Part shown: positions 34,538 through 44,600 of the stretch, one piece after another | How the letters are laid out: every line of letters starts with the position of its first letter | Position numbering within the stretch: position 1 is the first letter of the stretch | Assembly (NCBI RefSeq): GCF_002160135.1 | Contig: NZ_NFJZ01000001.1 | Coordinates: 186,001-250,000 of the forward strand | Source: Lachnoclostridium sp. An196 | GTDB taxonomy: Bacteria; Bacillota; Clostridia; Lachnospirales; Lachnospiraceae | Length of the DNA: 64,000 nt | Direction: 5' to 3' | Position numbers and translations under genes: made by a program | The notes under the pieces: generated by a model | Database searches by the model: none | Told to the model about the DNA's origin: nothing | Seen by the model: only the letters and a program-made list of their open reading frames with translations

Positions 34538-35470
34538 TTACAGGACTATTTTCAGATAACGGTGCAGCGCGTCCTGCCAGGTGGGCAGAGGCGTGAATCC
34601 GTTGGCGGTCAGCTTGCTCTTGTCCAGACGGGAATTAAAAGGCCGTCTGGCCTTGGACTCGCCATATTCTTCCGTGGTGACCGGAGTCACGGTAACGGCG
34701 TTGTATTCCGGGTGTCCCAACTCCGCAGCCTGGCGGAAGATCTCCACAGTGAAATCATACCAGCTGATATAGCCGCCTTCGTTGGTGGCGTGATAATATC
34801 CGTATTTGTCCGTCTCGATCATGTCCACCAGAAGCCGCGCCAGGTCGTACGTGTAGGTAGGAGTGCCGATCTGGTCGTTGACAACCCGCAGATGATCGTG
34901 GGTTTTGCCCAGATTCAGCATAGTCTTGATAAAATTCTTTCCGTTGACGCCGAAGACCCAGGCGATACGTACGATGAAATATTTCTCCAGATTGGAGGAA
35001 ACAGCCAGTTCTCCTTCCAGCTTGGTCTGACCGTATACGTTCAGCGGCTTATAATCTTTGCAGTCCGGCTGCCAGGCCTCTGTTCCCTGGCCGTCAAATA
35101 CATAGTCGGTGGACAGGTAAACCATCTTGCAGTCCAGCTTTTTGCAGGCTAGAGCGATATTTTCAGTCCCTGCGGCGTTGACCTGACGTACTTTCTCTAC
35201 CTTGTCGTCGTCTTCCGCCATGTCCACAGCCGTCCATGCGGCGCAGTGCACAACCACGTCGGGACGCAGATCTGAAAGGATCTGATCCACGGAAGCCCGG
35301 TCCGTGATATCCAGGGGCACATAAGGCATCTGCGTCACAGCGGTGCCGTCCTGAATACCGCTGTATACAGGTGCGATATCGGAACCGATTCCTTCATATC
35401 CTCTTCCGGCCAGCTCGTTCATCACGTCATGTCCCAGCTGTCCGCCCACACCGGTTACAAATATTTTCAT
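34538..35470 (-). CDS. rfbD: dTDP-4-dehydrorhamnose reductase
   Basis: 310 residues. Last step to dTDP-L-rhamnose. Rossmann motif VTGVGGQLGHDV, CAAWTAVDMAEDD, STDYVFDG, YGQTKLEGE (Tyr-x3-Lys catalytic pair) and RIAWVFGVNGKNF. Follows rfbB by 20 bp; rfbA and rfbC are not in the window. The rhamnose donor probably feeds the cell-surface polysaccharide made by the locus at 46-62 kb. Confidence 0.93.
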   Translation of the reverse strand: MKIFVTGVGGQLGHDVMNELAGRGYEGIGSDIAPVYSGIQDGTAVTQMPYVPLDITDRASVDQILSDLRPDVVVHCAAWTAVDMAEDDDKVEKVRQVNAAGTENIALACKKLDCKMVYLSTDYVFDGQGTEAWQPDCKDYKPLNVYGQTKLEGELAVSSNLEKYFIVRIAWVFGVNGKNFIKTMLNLGKTHDHLRVVNDQIGTPTYTYDLARLLVDMIETDKYGYYHATNEGGYISWYDFTVEIFRQAAELGHPEYNAVTVTPVTTEEYGESKARRPFNSRLDKSKLTANGFTPLPTWQDALHRYLKIVL

Positions 35471-35490
35471 TTTGTGATTCCTCCTTCTGC

Positions 35491-36519
35491 TTAACGGTTG
35501 CCATACATTTTCTCATAATAATTCTGGTATTCTCCGGAGATGATGGTCTCCCACCAGTCCTTGTGCTCCAGATACCACTTGATCGTTTTCTTGATGCCGT
35601 CTTCAAATCTGGTCTCCGGCAGCCATCCCAGTTCATTGTGAATCTTGGTGGGATCGATGGCATAGCGCATGTCGTGGCCTTTGCGGTCCGCGACAAAGGT
35701 GATCAGGCTCTCCGGTTTGCCAAGCTCCTTGCAGATCAGCTTCACGATATCGATATTTCTCATCTCGTTGTGGCCGCCCACGTTGTATACTTCACCCACG
35801 CGTCCTTTGTGAATGATCAGGTCGATGGCCTTGCAATGATCTTCCACATAGAGCCAGTCGCGGACGTTCTCACCTTTTCCGTATACCGGAAGAGGCTTGT
35901 CGTTCAGCGCGTTTGCGATCATCAGCGGGATCAGTTTCTCCGGGAAGTGGTAAGGGCCGTAGTTGTTGGAACAGCGGCTGATGGTCACAGGCAGACCGTA
36001 GGTGCGGTGGTATGCCAGCACCAGAAGGTCCGCGCCTGCCTTGCTGGAAGAGTACGGGCTGGACGTATGGATCGGCGTCTCTTCGGTGAAAAACAGATCC
36101 GGGCGGTCCAGAGGCAGATCGCCGTAGACCTCGTCGGTGGACACCTGATGGTAGCGTTCAATGCCGTATTTGCGGCAGGCGTCCATGAGGACGGAAGTGC
36201 CGATGATATTGGTGGTCAGGAAGATCTCCGGATTCTCGATGGAACGGTCTACATGGCTCTCCGCTGCGAAATTGACCACCATATCCGGATGTTCTTCCTC
36301 AAACAGACGGTATACGGCGTCACGGTCCGTGATGCTTTCTTTTACGAAACGGAAGTTGGGGTTGTCCATGACCGGTGCCAGCGTGGACAGATTGCCCGCA
36401 TAGGTCAGGCAGTCCAGACATATGATCCGGTAGTCCGGATATTTGTCCAGCATGTGGAAAATAAAATTGCTTCCGATGAAACCGGCTCCGCCGGTCACGA
36501 TAATGGTTTTCTTGCTCAT
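35491..36519 (-). CDS. rfbB: dTDP-glucose 4,6-dehydratase
   Basis: 342 residues. Converts dTDP-glucose to the 4-keto-6-deoxy sugar. Seen: VTGGAGFIGSNF, NFAAESHVDRSIE, QVSTDEVYGDLP with the catalytic Asp-Glu, YSSSKAGADLLV with Tyr/Lys, and RCSNNYGPYHFPEKLIPL. Start follows AAAAGGAG. First gene of the operon behind the MerR-type promoter at 36595-36625. Confidence 0.95.
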   Translation of the reverse strand: MSKKTIIVTGGAGFIGSNFIFHMLDKYPDYRIICLDCLTYAGNLSTLAPVMDNPNFRFVKESITDRDAVYRLFEEEHPDMVVNFAAESHVDRSIENPEIFLTTNIIGTSVLMDACRKYGIERYHQVSTDEVYGDLPLDRPDLFFTEETPIHTSSPYSSSKAGADLLVLAYHRTYGLPVTISRCSNNYGPYHFPEKLIPLMIANALNDKPLPVYGKGENVRDWLYVEDHCKAIDLIIHKGRVGEVYNVGGHNEMRNIDIVKLICKELGKPESLITFVADRKGHDMRYAIDPTKIHNELGWLPETRFEDGIKKTIKWYLEHKDWWETIISGEYQNYYEKMYGNR

Positions 36520-36594
36520 GATTTTCTCCTTTTCCCTGTGATTCTCTTAAGTCGCCCGGATGTACCGGTATCGTCAAAACTCGTCGTTGCCCCT

Positions 36595-36625
36595 ATTATA
36601 GAAGGTGACGTTAGGTCACCTTCAA
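36595..36625 (-). promoter_or_regulatory. MerR-type promoter of rfbB-rfbD
   Basis: Minus strand TTGAAG (36625-36620), a 19-bp spacer, TATAAT (36600-36595). The over-long spacer is filled by a perfect inverted repeat GAAGGTGAC-N5-GTCACCTTC (36601-36623). A 19-bp spacer with a dyad between the hexamers is the diagnostic layout of promoters activated by MerR-family proteins, and a MerR fusion protein is encoded just upstream. Confidence 0.85.
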
Positions 36626-36676
36626 GGGGGATTTTAAATTTTCCTGAAATTGATGGGGATATTTACAGAAAAAGGT

Positions 36677-37858
36677 TCACACCCGGCATAAAAAGACGCC
36701 GGCGTCTTTGGTAATATGGAATCCTCCGGCGGTCTGCTTTTCCACAAAGGTACGGAAGTCTTTATAGCGGTCCAGAAGATACTGGTTCTGATTGCCATGG
36801 CAGGACAGGATGTATTCGATCAGCGGTTCTGCCCGGTCCAGTTCGATGGAATCTTCATAACGGAGCAGCTGCACGTCGGAAAAGTACGGACTCAGCAGCG
36901 CCCGGCCGTTTTCCAGGCCGAAGCGGTTGTATAATTTCTCGGCAGACAGCACGATGCGGCTGTCAAAACGCCGTACCAGATCGCTGATCTCCTGCATATG
37001 GCGGGAACCGTAGGTGCTGCAGAGAAAGAGCCCGTCTTCTCCCAGGACACGGCGGACCTCGGAAAAGACGGCCAGCAGATCCTCACAATAGAAAAGCACA
37101 TGATTGGCGATCACCCGGTCAAAAGACCGGTCCGCGCAGGGGATCTTTTCACAGCCGAATACCTGAAAAGAAAACCGCGGATCCTCCTGGCTCAGGCTGC
37201 GTCTGGCGTCTCTGAGCATGCCTTCCGAGATATCCGAGAGCAGAATGTGTATCTGCGCGGGAAGCCGGGAAATATTTTCCTTCCACAGGGTTCCGTCCCC
37301 GCAGCCCAGCTCCAGGACCTGTAAGCCGTCCCTGATCCGGCACTGGTCGAAGATCCACGGAAACCAGCCGCAGGCATTCGAAGAGTAGTCCCGGTGCAGG
37401 CGAATCCGCGCCGAGATATTGGTGGCGCTCTGGTACTGGGTCTTCAGACTTTTCTCCATGCCGGTCAGGTGGATCAGTTCCAGCATCTGGCTCCAGTCCA
37501 CCTGGCGCTCCTGCTCCAGGGCGTTCACCGTGTCCTCAATGGCGCTCTCCACCAGCTGCATCTGCTCGATCCGGTCCTGTACCAGCCTTTTCTGGAGATT
37601 CAGCGAATTTTTCAGGAAATGATAATCGGTATCGCCGATGGTCATCTCGCGGATATCGTCCAGGGAAAATCCCAGGTATTTAAACAGCAGGATCTGCTGA
37701 AGTCTCGCAAGATCCGAGCCCGTGTAAAAACGCGCGCCGGAAGGCGACACATAGGACGGTTTCAGAATATTCTGTTTGTCGTAAAAACGGATCGTCCGGA
37801 CAGATACGCCTGCCATGCGGGCGAACTGGCCGGAAGAGTAGTAGCCGGGAAGATGCAT
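36677..37858 (-). CDS. MerR regulator fused to SAM methyltransferase
   Basis: 393 residues. N-terminal MerR winged helix (YSSGQFARMAGVSVRTIRFYDKQ split into HTH and wing, then PSGARFYTGSDLARLQQI and GFSLDDIREM), a coiled-coil dimerisation helix to about residue 115, then a class I methyltransferase (VLELGCGDGTLW, LSDISEGML, FDRVIANHVLFY). The fused enzyme takes the place of the usual ligand-sensing domain. Adjacent and upstream of a MerR-type promoter controlling rfbB-rfbD, which is its most likely target. Substrate of the methyltransferase unknown; it might act as a SAM or metabolite sensor. Confidence 0.88.
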   Translation of the reverse strand: MHLPGYYSSGQFARMAGVSVRTIRFYDKQNILKPSYVSPSGARFYTGSDLARLQQILLFKYLGFSLDDIREMTIGDTDYHFLKNSLNLQKRLVQDRIEQMQLVESAIEDTVNALEQERQVDWSQMLELIHLTGMEKSLKTQYQSATNISARIRLHRDYSSNACGWFPWIFDQCRIRDGLQVLELGCGDGTLWKENISRLPAQIHILLSDISEGMLRDARRSLSQEDPRFSFQVFGCEKIPCADRSFDRVIANHVLFYCEDLLAVFSEVRRVLGEDGLFLCSTYGSRHMQEISDLVRRFDSRIVLSAEKLYNRFGLENGRALLSPYFSDVQLLRYEDSIELDRAEPLIEYILSCHGNQNQYLLDRYKDFRTFVEKQTAGGFHITKDAGVFLCRV

Positions 37859-37982
37859 GGTAAATCCTTTCTGTGAAAGCTGCGTCTGAAGTTATTTTAC
37901 ACCTAAAAAAAATGTATGTACAGATGGTTAAAAGACAAAAATATTCTCCAAAAATGAAATTTTGCGGAGTTTAAAGGTTTAT

Positions 37983-38010
37983 TTGCGCGTCTGGTAAGTT
38001 ATGCTATAAT
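37983..38010 (+). promoter_or_regulatory. Promoter of the unknown two-gene system
   Basis: TTGCGC (37983-37988), 16 bp, TATAAT (38005-38010) with extended -10 TGC before it. Confidence 0.7.
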
Positions 38011-38076
38011 GACAAACAGGAATGTATCAATTGTGGCTTGAATATGGGAGAAGTCAGGGATAAAAGGGGACCAGAT

Positions 38077-39948
38077 ATGAGTTATGATCTGAAAAAAATA
38101 GAATGTGTTTTAGAAGTTGCGGATCAGATAATAAAGGAAAATCCGGATTTGCTGCAGAAAACGACAGATGAGATTTTTGATGATCTGGATGACGGGACTC
38201 AAGAGATGAGACGCAACCGCTGGGGTGTCATGGCACGAGCCGCGATGACCCGGTTAACTGGAACCGACATAGACATAAAGGAGATTCTTTCCTTTCTATA
38301 TACTATAAAAGGAAATAATCTGTTATGCGAATATATCGGATATATTCTCCAGAGTGAGGTTAATATAAGCCTGCTGGAACTGCAGATAGAGGCACATAAA
38401 GAAGCGGCAGACAAGAAGATCCTGCCGTTTGTAGTGCGTTTTATCGAATATGAAAAAAGCTGCCGAATGGGAATGTTGGATATTATTCTGGAGATTATAC
38501 AGGCGATTAGAGACGATACAGAGGCGTATCAGTTCGTCCAGAATTATGCGAAGCTGGTTGTCAGAGACGTAAAAGAATCAGAAGTGATCCGGAGATATAT
38601 TGCAGATTATTCTGAGGCGCTAGACCAGCTGGCAGTTCAGATCGGCGTTGTGCTGTTTCGTAAAAGGCCGGAAGACGCTGAACAATGGACGGACGTTTTG
38701 CTGCATGAATTGTCCGACCACTGCAAACGGATGGGAATCTGTTTCCTGTACAGAAGTACTTTTTATGGTTACGCTCTGTTTGAAAAACATTTTTCTTATA
38801 TAGAGTCCAGTCTTTGTCAAAATGAACAATTTTGGGAGGGACTGATTCCTGTTTATATTCGGTATTTGTCCGATCATCCTGATGGTATATACAGAGACCA
38901 GGTAAAAGGCCGACTGATGCAGTGCAAAGACGGAAGCCAGGCGCAAAAGAGGATTTGCATTCAGGAACTGAAATATTGTGATTGTGATTCTGGATTTCGG
39001 GACGGTAGTGACGTGATCGAACAGCTGATCAGCACACCATTTGGGATCGATAATAAGATGCTGAACGACCTGGATTACTATTTTAAATGGAAAGCGCAGC
39101 GGGACTGTGCAGGTGTACTGAAACAGCTGTATCGTTTGTATAAGGAAAATAAATATGCGCTTGACCATCAGTTCCTGGAAGCGCTGCCTCAGACATGTAT
39201 GATATTTCGGAATGAATCTGAGGGAATCACAGGATACTGGTATGATCGGCTGATCCATGGAGATAAATATGAATTCTATTTTTCGATTGAGATTTTTCAG
39301 AAAATACTGCCGTTAGATCAACTTGAATCCTTTTTGGAATTGCAGGAACTTGTCAGAAGTGAGATGCTGCTGGGCATGGAAGGAATCCTGCTTTTTACGC
39401 CCGACGAGAATAAAATCGCAGATCTGGCATTTCTCCTGGCTGATAAGATAAAAGATAATGAGTTATATTTTGAGTTCTGCAAAGAAAAGATCTATTCGAA
39501 TTATTCTTCCGTATTGACGGAAAAAGCCAAGAGCTATGCCGCATCCAGCAATTTGTACAGAGCGGAACTGGCAGAGAAAATCCTTGCATATGATCAGGAA
39601 TATAAGAGAAAAATGCAGAAAGGTTATGAGGACAAGGATTATCGGATCAATGAGGACAGGTACAGGAAATATCAGACCGCGATGGCGGAGCAAAACAGAA
39701 AAATACAGGAAGAAGCCAGAGAGGGATCTTTTTTTGGAAGATACTTTCCAGACAGGAAAATGAAATATGGAAGAAAAATTGCCTTTGTCCAGACTGTTCA
39801 GAAAGGCGAGCTAAAATATCAGGTGAACGCATATGCGGAGTTTCGTTATTCTATGGAATTACCCAGAAAATTCCTCAATTATCCGGTAGAATTTGTCTAT
39901 ATGAAACTGGATTATCTGCAAAGGAGAGAAAATGAGGTTAATCGTTAA
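38077..39948 (+). CDS. Large helical protein of unknown function, partner of nuclease-like gene
   Basis: 623-residue cytoplasmic protein; I do not recognise the family. Predominantly charged, alpha-helical sequence, without signal peptide or membrane segments, probably built from helical repeats. The C-terminal ~90 residues (KYQTAMAEQNRKIQEEAREGSFFGRYF, then FVQTVQKGELKYQVNAYAEF) include a coiled coil and a beta-rich end. The ATG at 38077 follows AAAAGGGG; two earlier starts have no site. More AT-rich than the flanking genes. It overlaps the next gene by 17 bp and the two share one promoter, so they are likely to work together. Confidence 0.75.
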   Translation: MSYDLKKIECVLEVADQIIKENPDLLQKTTDEIFDDLDDGTQEMRRNRWGVMARAAMTRLTGTDIDIKEILSFLYTIKGNNLLCEYIGYILQSEVNISLLELQIEAHKEAADKKILPFVVRFIEYEKSCRMGMLDIILEIIQAIRDDTEAYQFVQNYAKLVVRDVKESEVIRRYIADYSEALDQLAVQIGVVLFRKRPEDAEQWTDVLLHELSDHCKRMGICFLYRSTFYGYALFEKHFSYIESSLCQNEQFWEGLIPVYIRYLSDHPDGIYRDQVKGRLMQCKDGSQAQKRICIQELKYCDCDSGFRDGSDVIEQLISTPFGIDNKMLNDLDYYFKWKAQRDCAGVLKQLYRLYKENKYALDHQFLEALPQTCMIFRNESEGITGYWYDRLIHGDKYEFYFSIEIFQKILPLDQLESFLELQELVRSEMLLGMEGILLFTPDENKIADLAFLLADKIKDNELYFEFCKEKIYSNYSSVLTEKAKSYAASSNLYRAELAEKILAYDQEYKRKMQKGYEDKDYRINEDRYRKYQTAMAEQNRKIQEEAREGSFFGRYFPDRKMKYGRKIAFVQTVQKGELKYQVNAYAEFRYSMELPRKFLNYPVEFVYMKLDYLQRRENEVNR

Positions 39949-41515
39949 GGAATATATTTTGCAGTTAAAAGAGAAAGATGAGTTGGATACTTTGTTGAGC
40001 CAGATATTTGAAGAAAAAGGGTATGCGGCCGTCAGCCAGCCCAGGACCGGGAACAGGCAGTATGGGGTGGATATACAGCTTCACAATAAAGAAGAACTTA
40101 TATTTCTTGTTATAAAACAGGGAGATATAGACCGGAAAGTATGGGATGGCGACACAAATGCGGTGAGGCAGAGCTTGGATGAGATAAAAGATGTGATGAT
40201 AAACAATCTGACATTAAGGGACAGAAGCAGGCGGATAAGAATTGTGGTGGCGTCCAACGGACATCTGGACGAGTCTGTCAAATTAAACTGGAATAACTAC
40301 GTAAATAATAACAGAGTCTGGGGAGATCTGAATATAGAAATCGGATTTATGGGGATAGACGATATTGTTCAGGAAGTCCTTGGGTGTTTTTTCAACGAAT
40401 ATCTGTTTGATAAAAAACTTCACAGCCTGTTGAGAAAAGCACTGTACTTCATAGATGAAAGTACATACAGACGCTGGTATTATGAAAAAATCGTAAACAG
40501 TATTATGGAAAATATCGAAAAGGCCGGAGGCGACAGAAAAAGATTTTATAAATTGTGTGCCACATTATATCTATCCAGCCAGATGATAGCGCAATACGCG
40601 TACCAGGAGGGGATCACCAGGATTGGAATCATGGTTTCCGAGTACGTGCTGATCCGGTACTGGAAATATTTCGCAGGCAGCCAGTCGCTGGAAAAGGGGA
40701 AAAATGTTGAATGGCTGATAAAGTTTTGCCATTCATATGAAAAATGGAATGATTTGTACTGGGAGAAAGCGGAACAGGTAGCCTGCGGGGATGTGATACT
40801 GCCCAATTATAACGTTGCAGAAAACAGAGTCTTGCTGTATGAACTGCTGGGGAACCTGGCTTCCTATGCCAATTATCTGCTGGACTTCAATTTTCAAAAG
40901 TCCATGCGGATTTTAAATACGATTGTGCATATTATGAATCAATATAGTTATTACGTATATCCTCCATATGATTCCAGTATAGGTGTAATGATCATGATAT
41001 ACAGATTGTTAAACAAAAATGGACGTATCGATGAGCTGAAGCTGGTTATGAAGGAACAATGCCATACTTTGATGAATTATTACAGACTGTATCGAAGATA
41101 TCCGGCACAGACCGACAGTTTTGACGAAGCCGTTGCCATTGAAATGAACAATACATCTGAGAAATATGAAGTATCCGGTTTCTGGGGATACTGCCTGCTG
41201 CTGATATACCGTTTCGATGATAAAGAATTGTATGATATGCTGCGGAATTTCCTGGCTGAAGATTTGAAAGACGTCTGTAAATGTGTGTGGTTCCTGCGAA
41301 GTGCAGAAGAAGAGCTGTTTTATGAACCTGGAGCGATGAACCTGGCGGGTGAAGGGGTGGAAGTGACTGTGGAAGATAATTATCCGGATTTTTGCAGGAA
41401 AGTCGGGTTTATCCTGGACCAGTATAAAGAGGAACGATTTACATTCGACGAATACTCATTCTCCGGACTGGAAACAATTATTTGCCATTATTATGAATAT
41501 GTGCCAAGAGTCTGA
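39932..41515 (+). CDS. Protein with restriction-endonuclease-like N-terminus
   Basis: 527 residues, family not recognised. Residues 15-110 look like a PD-(D/E)XK nuclease core: helix LLSQIFEEKGY, then GVDIQ (Asp47), a hairpin, strand LIFLVIKQGD (Lys62) and a helix before IRIVVASNG. The usual Glu/Gln two residues before the lysine is Val60, so activity is uncertain. The remaining 400 residues are aromatic-rich helices, like a repeat or binding region. AAAGGAG precedes the ATG inside the upstream gene. The architecture (nuclease-like domain plus large helical partner, AT-rich island) resembles anti-phage modules. Confidence 0.72.
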   Translation: MRLIVKEYILQLKEKDELDTLLSQIFEEKGYAAVSQPRTGNRQYGVDIQLHNKEELIFLVIKQGDIDRKVWDGDTNAVRQSLDEIKDVMINNLTLRDRSRRIRIVVASNGHLDESVKLNWNNYVNNNRVWGDLNIEIGFMGIDDIVQEVLGCFFNEYLFDKKLHSLLRKALYFIDESTYRRWYYEKIVNSIMENIEKAGGDRKRFYKLCATLYLSSQMIAQYAYQEGITRIGIMVSEYVLIRYWKYFAGSQSLEKGKNVEWLIKFCHSYEKWNDLYWEKAEQVACGDVILPNYNVAENRVLLYELLGNLASYANYLLDFNFQKSMRILNTIVHIMNQYSYYVYPPYDSSIGVMIMIYRLLNKNGRIDELKLVMKEQCHTLMNYYRLYRRYPAQTDSFDEAVAIEMNNTSEKYEVSGFWGYCLLLIYRFDDKELYDMLRNFLAEDLKDVCKCVWFLRSAEEELFYEPGAMNLAGEGVEVTVEDNYPDFCRKVGFILDQYKEERFTFDEYSFSGLETIICHYYEYVPRV

Positions 41516-41629
41516 TGATAATGTTATCTGAGCGAAGCAGCTCCGGAAGCTATCGCCGATGCAATAAAGCAAATCACAGTATCAAAGCACAGAGTTGCGG
41601 AAAATCAAATAGTGAGTATGTAATTTTGA

Positions 41630-41673
41630 AAAAAGACGGCTGCAGCCCGGTTTCGTGGATTGCAGCCGCTTTT
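41630..41673. terminator. Bidirectional terminator
   Basis: GCGGCTGCA / TGCAGCCG arms around a 15-base loop with A-run on the left and TTTT on the right; serves the two-gene system and the convergent secreted protein gene. Confidence 0.82.
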
Positions 41674-41693
41674 AGCAGTTAGCTATATTTCAT

Positions 41694-44600
41694 TTAAAAA
41701 TCCACCGCGGGCAGCGCCCCTGCGTTAAACCCGTCGATCGCGCTCTCCCAACTGGAGATGCCGATGGTGGACAGATATTTATTCATATATGACAGAGACT
41801 GTTCTGTGTCGAGGTATTTGTATACATCGTAGGACTGCTTTTTGACATGTCCCTGAGACATGACGCCCAGGTACAGCCCGCTGCTGGTCTCGGCGGGATC
41901 ATCCAGATAGGCACGGACGATATATGCGTCGATCCGGCTGTTGAACATGGCGATATAGTAGCCATATCCCAGAGCCGCGGCCTGTGCTGTCTCAGCAGAA
42001 GTATTTCCCTGGACGGCGGTGTATCCAAGTTCTCCGATGATCACCCGGATAGATCCGCCGGACTTTCCATATTGGCTTTCCAGGCTTCCCAGATAATCTG
42101 TCAGCACCTGGATATTTTTCATGGAGATATATTTTGTACTGGCAGAAGCGGTGGTGTTGGAATTGTCAGACCAGAACGCGGTTCTGGTCAGGGGCTGGGA
42201 GTAGGGATGGTAGTTTACATTCCACTCCATGGACGGCGCCGTCTGGTTCATATAGGACGCGAACTGATCCAGGAATTCTTTTCCGCTGTGCCCGGCTACG
42301 GAAGCTGTCCAACAGTGATCCAGAGAGATAAATACCCTTGATGTGCTGGATGTCCTCCGTACGCCCTGGTAGAGCAGCTGGAAGGCCTGCGCGTAATTGG
42401 CGACACATTCTGAGAGGGACATGCTTCCGGAATAGTTCCACTCTTGACAGCTGTTCACCTCATTCCCGAGGGTCCAGTTGCTGACCCGGGATTTCTCCGT
42501 CCCCAGTTTCTCGCCCATGTAGCAGAACAGGGCTTCGAAGGTATTCCGCGCGTTTTCCTCCTGCATATTCAGGGCATAATAAGACGCCGCTCCTTTCTTC
42601 CTTGCTGATGGGTGAATCAGATAGGAGAGTTCATCGCTCCAGCTCATCAGAAGCACCAGAGTGATGCTGCGCCTGTGATTCCCATAGGGGTTGTCATTAT
42701 CCCAGCCGTTCAGATAACGCATGGTCTGCTCCAACGCGATCATATCCTGGAAATAGTAAGTCGTTCCCTTATAAGTATAGGAGACATACCCTGATCTGGG
42801 CGTCGTACTTACCATATCTGCCAGGTCCACATTCAGAAGCACATGCTGGACTGCCATATCTTCGGTATAGGCGGTGGTACCTTGCATACCCTTTTTGGAT
42901 GATATCTTATCACTGGTATAATAGCCAAGGTATTCTTTGGTCATTGTCGCCGTGATCTCCGGGTTTTCCAGATAACGGGCAGTGCTGACGATCTGGTATC
43001 CGGAACCATTCCAGATAGCGATGGCATATTTGCTCATCATGACCGACTGAAATCCGTCGCTGGACGGGAAAGCTGCGCTGGCGGTAAAAGAACCGGAAGC
43101 AGATACACTGGCAGGCATGGCTTCCAGCACAGTCGTCCCGGCGCTGTTCAGCCGGGCTATATAAAACTGGCTTCCTAATCCTTCCAGGGCTGTATTTCTG
43201 CCGGCGCTTAAGGTTACCGTCATCTGACGTCCGTTGTAGCCGGATGCGAGGCAGGAGCTTAATGCAAAGGTGTTGCCTCCTGTAACAGTGCCGGCTCCGC
43301 TGTTGTAATTATTATTCAGGAGAGTCTGGTCACTGGTGATGCAGAATTTTAATGTGATCGTGCCGATATAATTCTTCTTTCCGGTAAGGACAATCTGATA
43401 TTCGCCGGGATTTTTCACACTGCTTTTCCGTTTCCCGTTACTGTCAATATATTTGATCGTGTAGTCTTTCTTGTTGGTTAATACTGTGTTTTCTACTACC
43501 ACCCGGGTAGGGATAACTTTTACATTCTTTCCGGTGTAGGCCCATGCATAGGGAAGGGTTACCACCGCGTTTTCCAGAGAAGCCTTGTTGACTGTGAATT
43601 TTAAGCTGACAGTGCCGGTAAAATTCACCCGTCCTTTTACCTTAATTGTATTTTTACCGGCTTTCAGACTCTTTGGATAGGATATGGTATAGTCGCTTCC
43701 CTGCCTGAGGGTAATGCCGTTGTAAGAAACCGTGATTGTAGGATACAGTGTTGGTCCATCGTACGTATCCTGAGTAGCCGACATGACAATATTTGCTTCC
43801 TTCATTTTCCTGGCGGAAATGGTAAACTTCAAAGTCCTGGTGCTGGAATAGTTTCCGATTCCGGTCAGCGTGATGATCCCCTTTCCTTTATTAGTATTGG
43901 AACTGTAGCTGATCTGATAGTCCCGTCCTTCTACCAGTCCCATTTTCTTATAAGTAAGAGAGACTCTTGGCGTCTGCGCCGTTCCGGTGTAATAAATCTT
44001 TTTGTCCAGAATCTTGGCGCTGACTTTTTTGATCTCACAGGGCTGGATCGTGAAGGTAACTCGTCTGGTACCCACATAGCCGTTGGCCTCGATGCCCTGG
44101 ATTACGATAGATGCAGTCCCTGCATTTACATTATTTTCATACGAAAGAGTGTAATGCGTGCCCGATTTTAAGGTTTTGCGGGTCACAGGGTCTTTCAGAG
44201 TAAGCTTTGGCGTTAACGCTTTACCGGTATATTTCTGAGCTTTGATAGAGGAGGCAGTAAGCGTGGTGACGGATGTTCCGCTGGCGACACGGAAAGAGAG
44301 CGCCAGTGTGCCGGAATAATTTCCGGTACCGGTCAGAAGCATTGTGTAGTTTCCTGCTGTGCCCAGGTCGGTTACCGCGCTGCGTGCGGTTCCCTGATAG
44401 GAAATGGTGTAATCCGTTCCGAGTGTAAGTTCTTTTCCCTGATAAGTCAGGGAAGTAGGGCGAACCTGGTTTAAATCATCCTGCGTCGTCCACAGATCCT
44501 GGTATTCATACTGACACTGGCTCAGGTCTATCGTGACCGGTTCCGCGGCCGGCATGGCGGGAGCCGGCTCAGCTGCAGACTCTTCTGCTTCCGGCTCGGC

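Noticed and set aside
41524-41623. In-frame 30-codon stretch (LSEAAPEAIADAIKQ) after the stop of the nuclease-like gene
   Set aside because: Could be a decayed gene tail, but it is too short, shares no recognised motif, and three stop codons separate it from the gene before.
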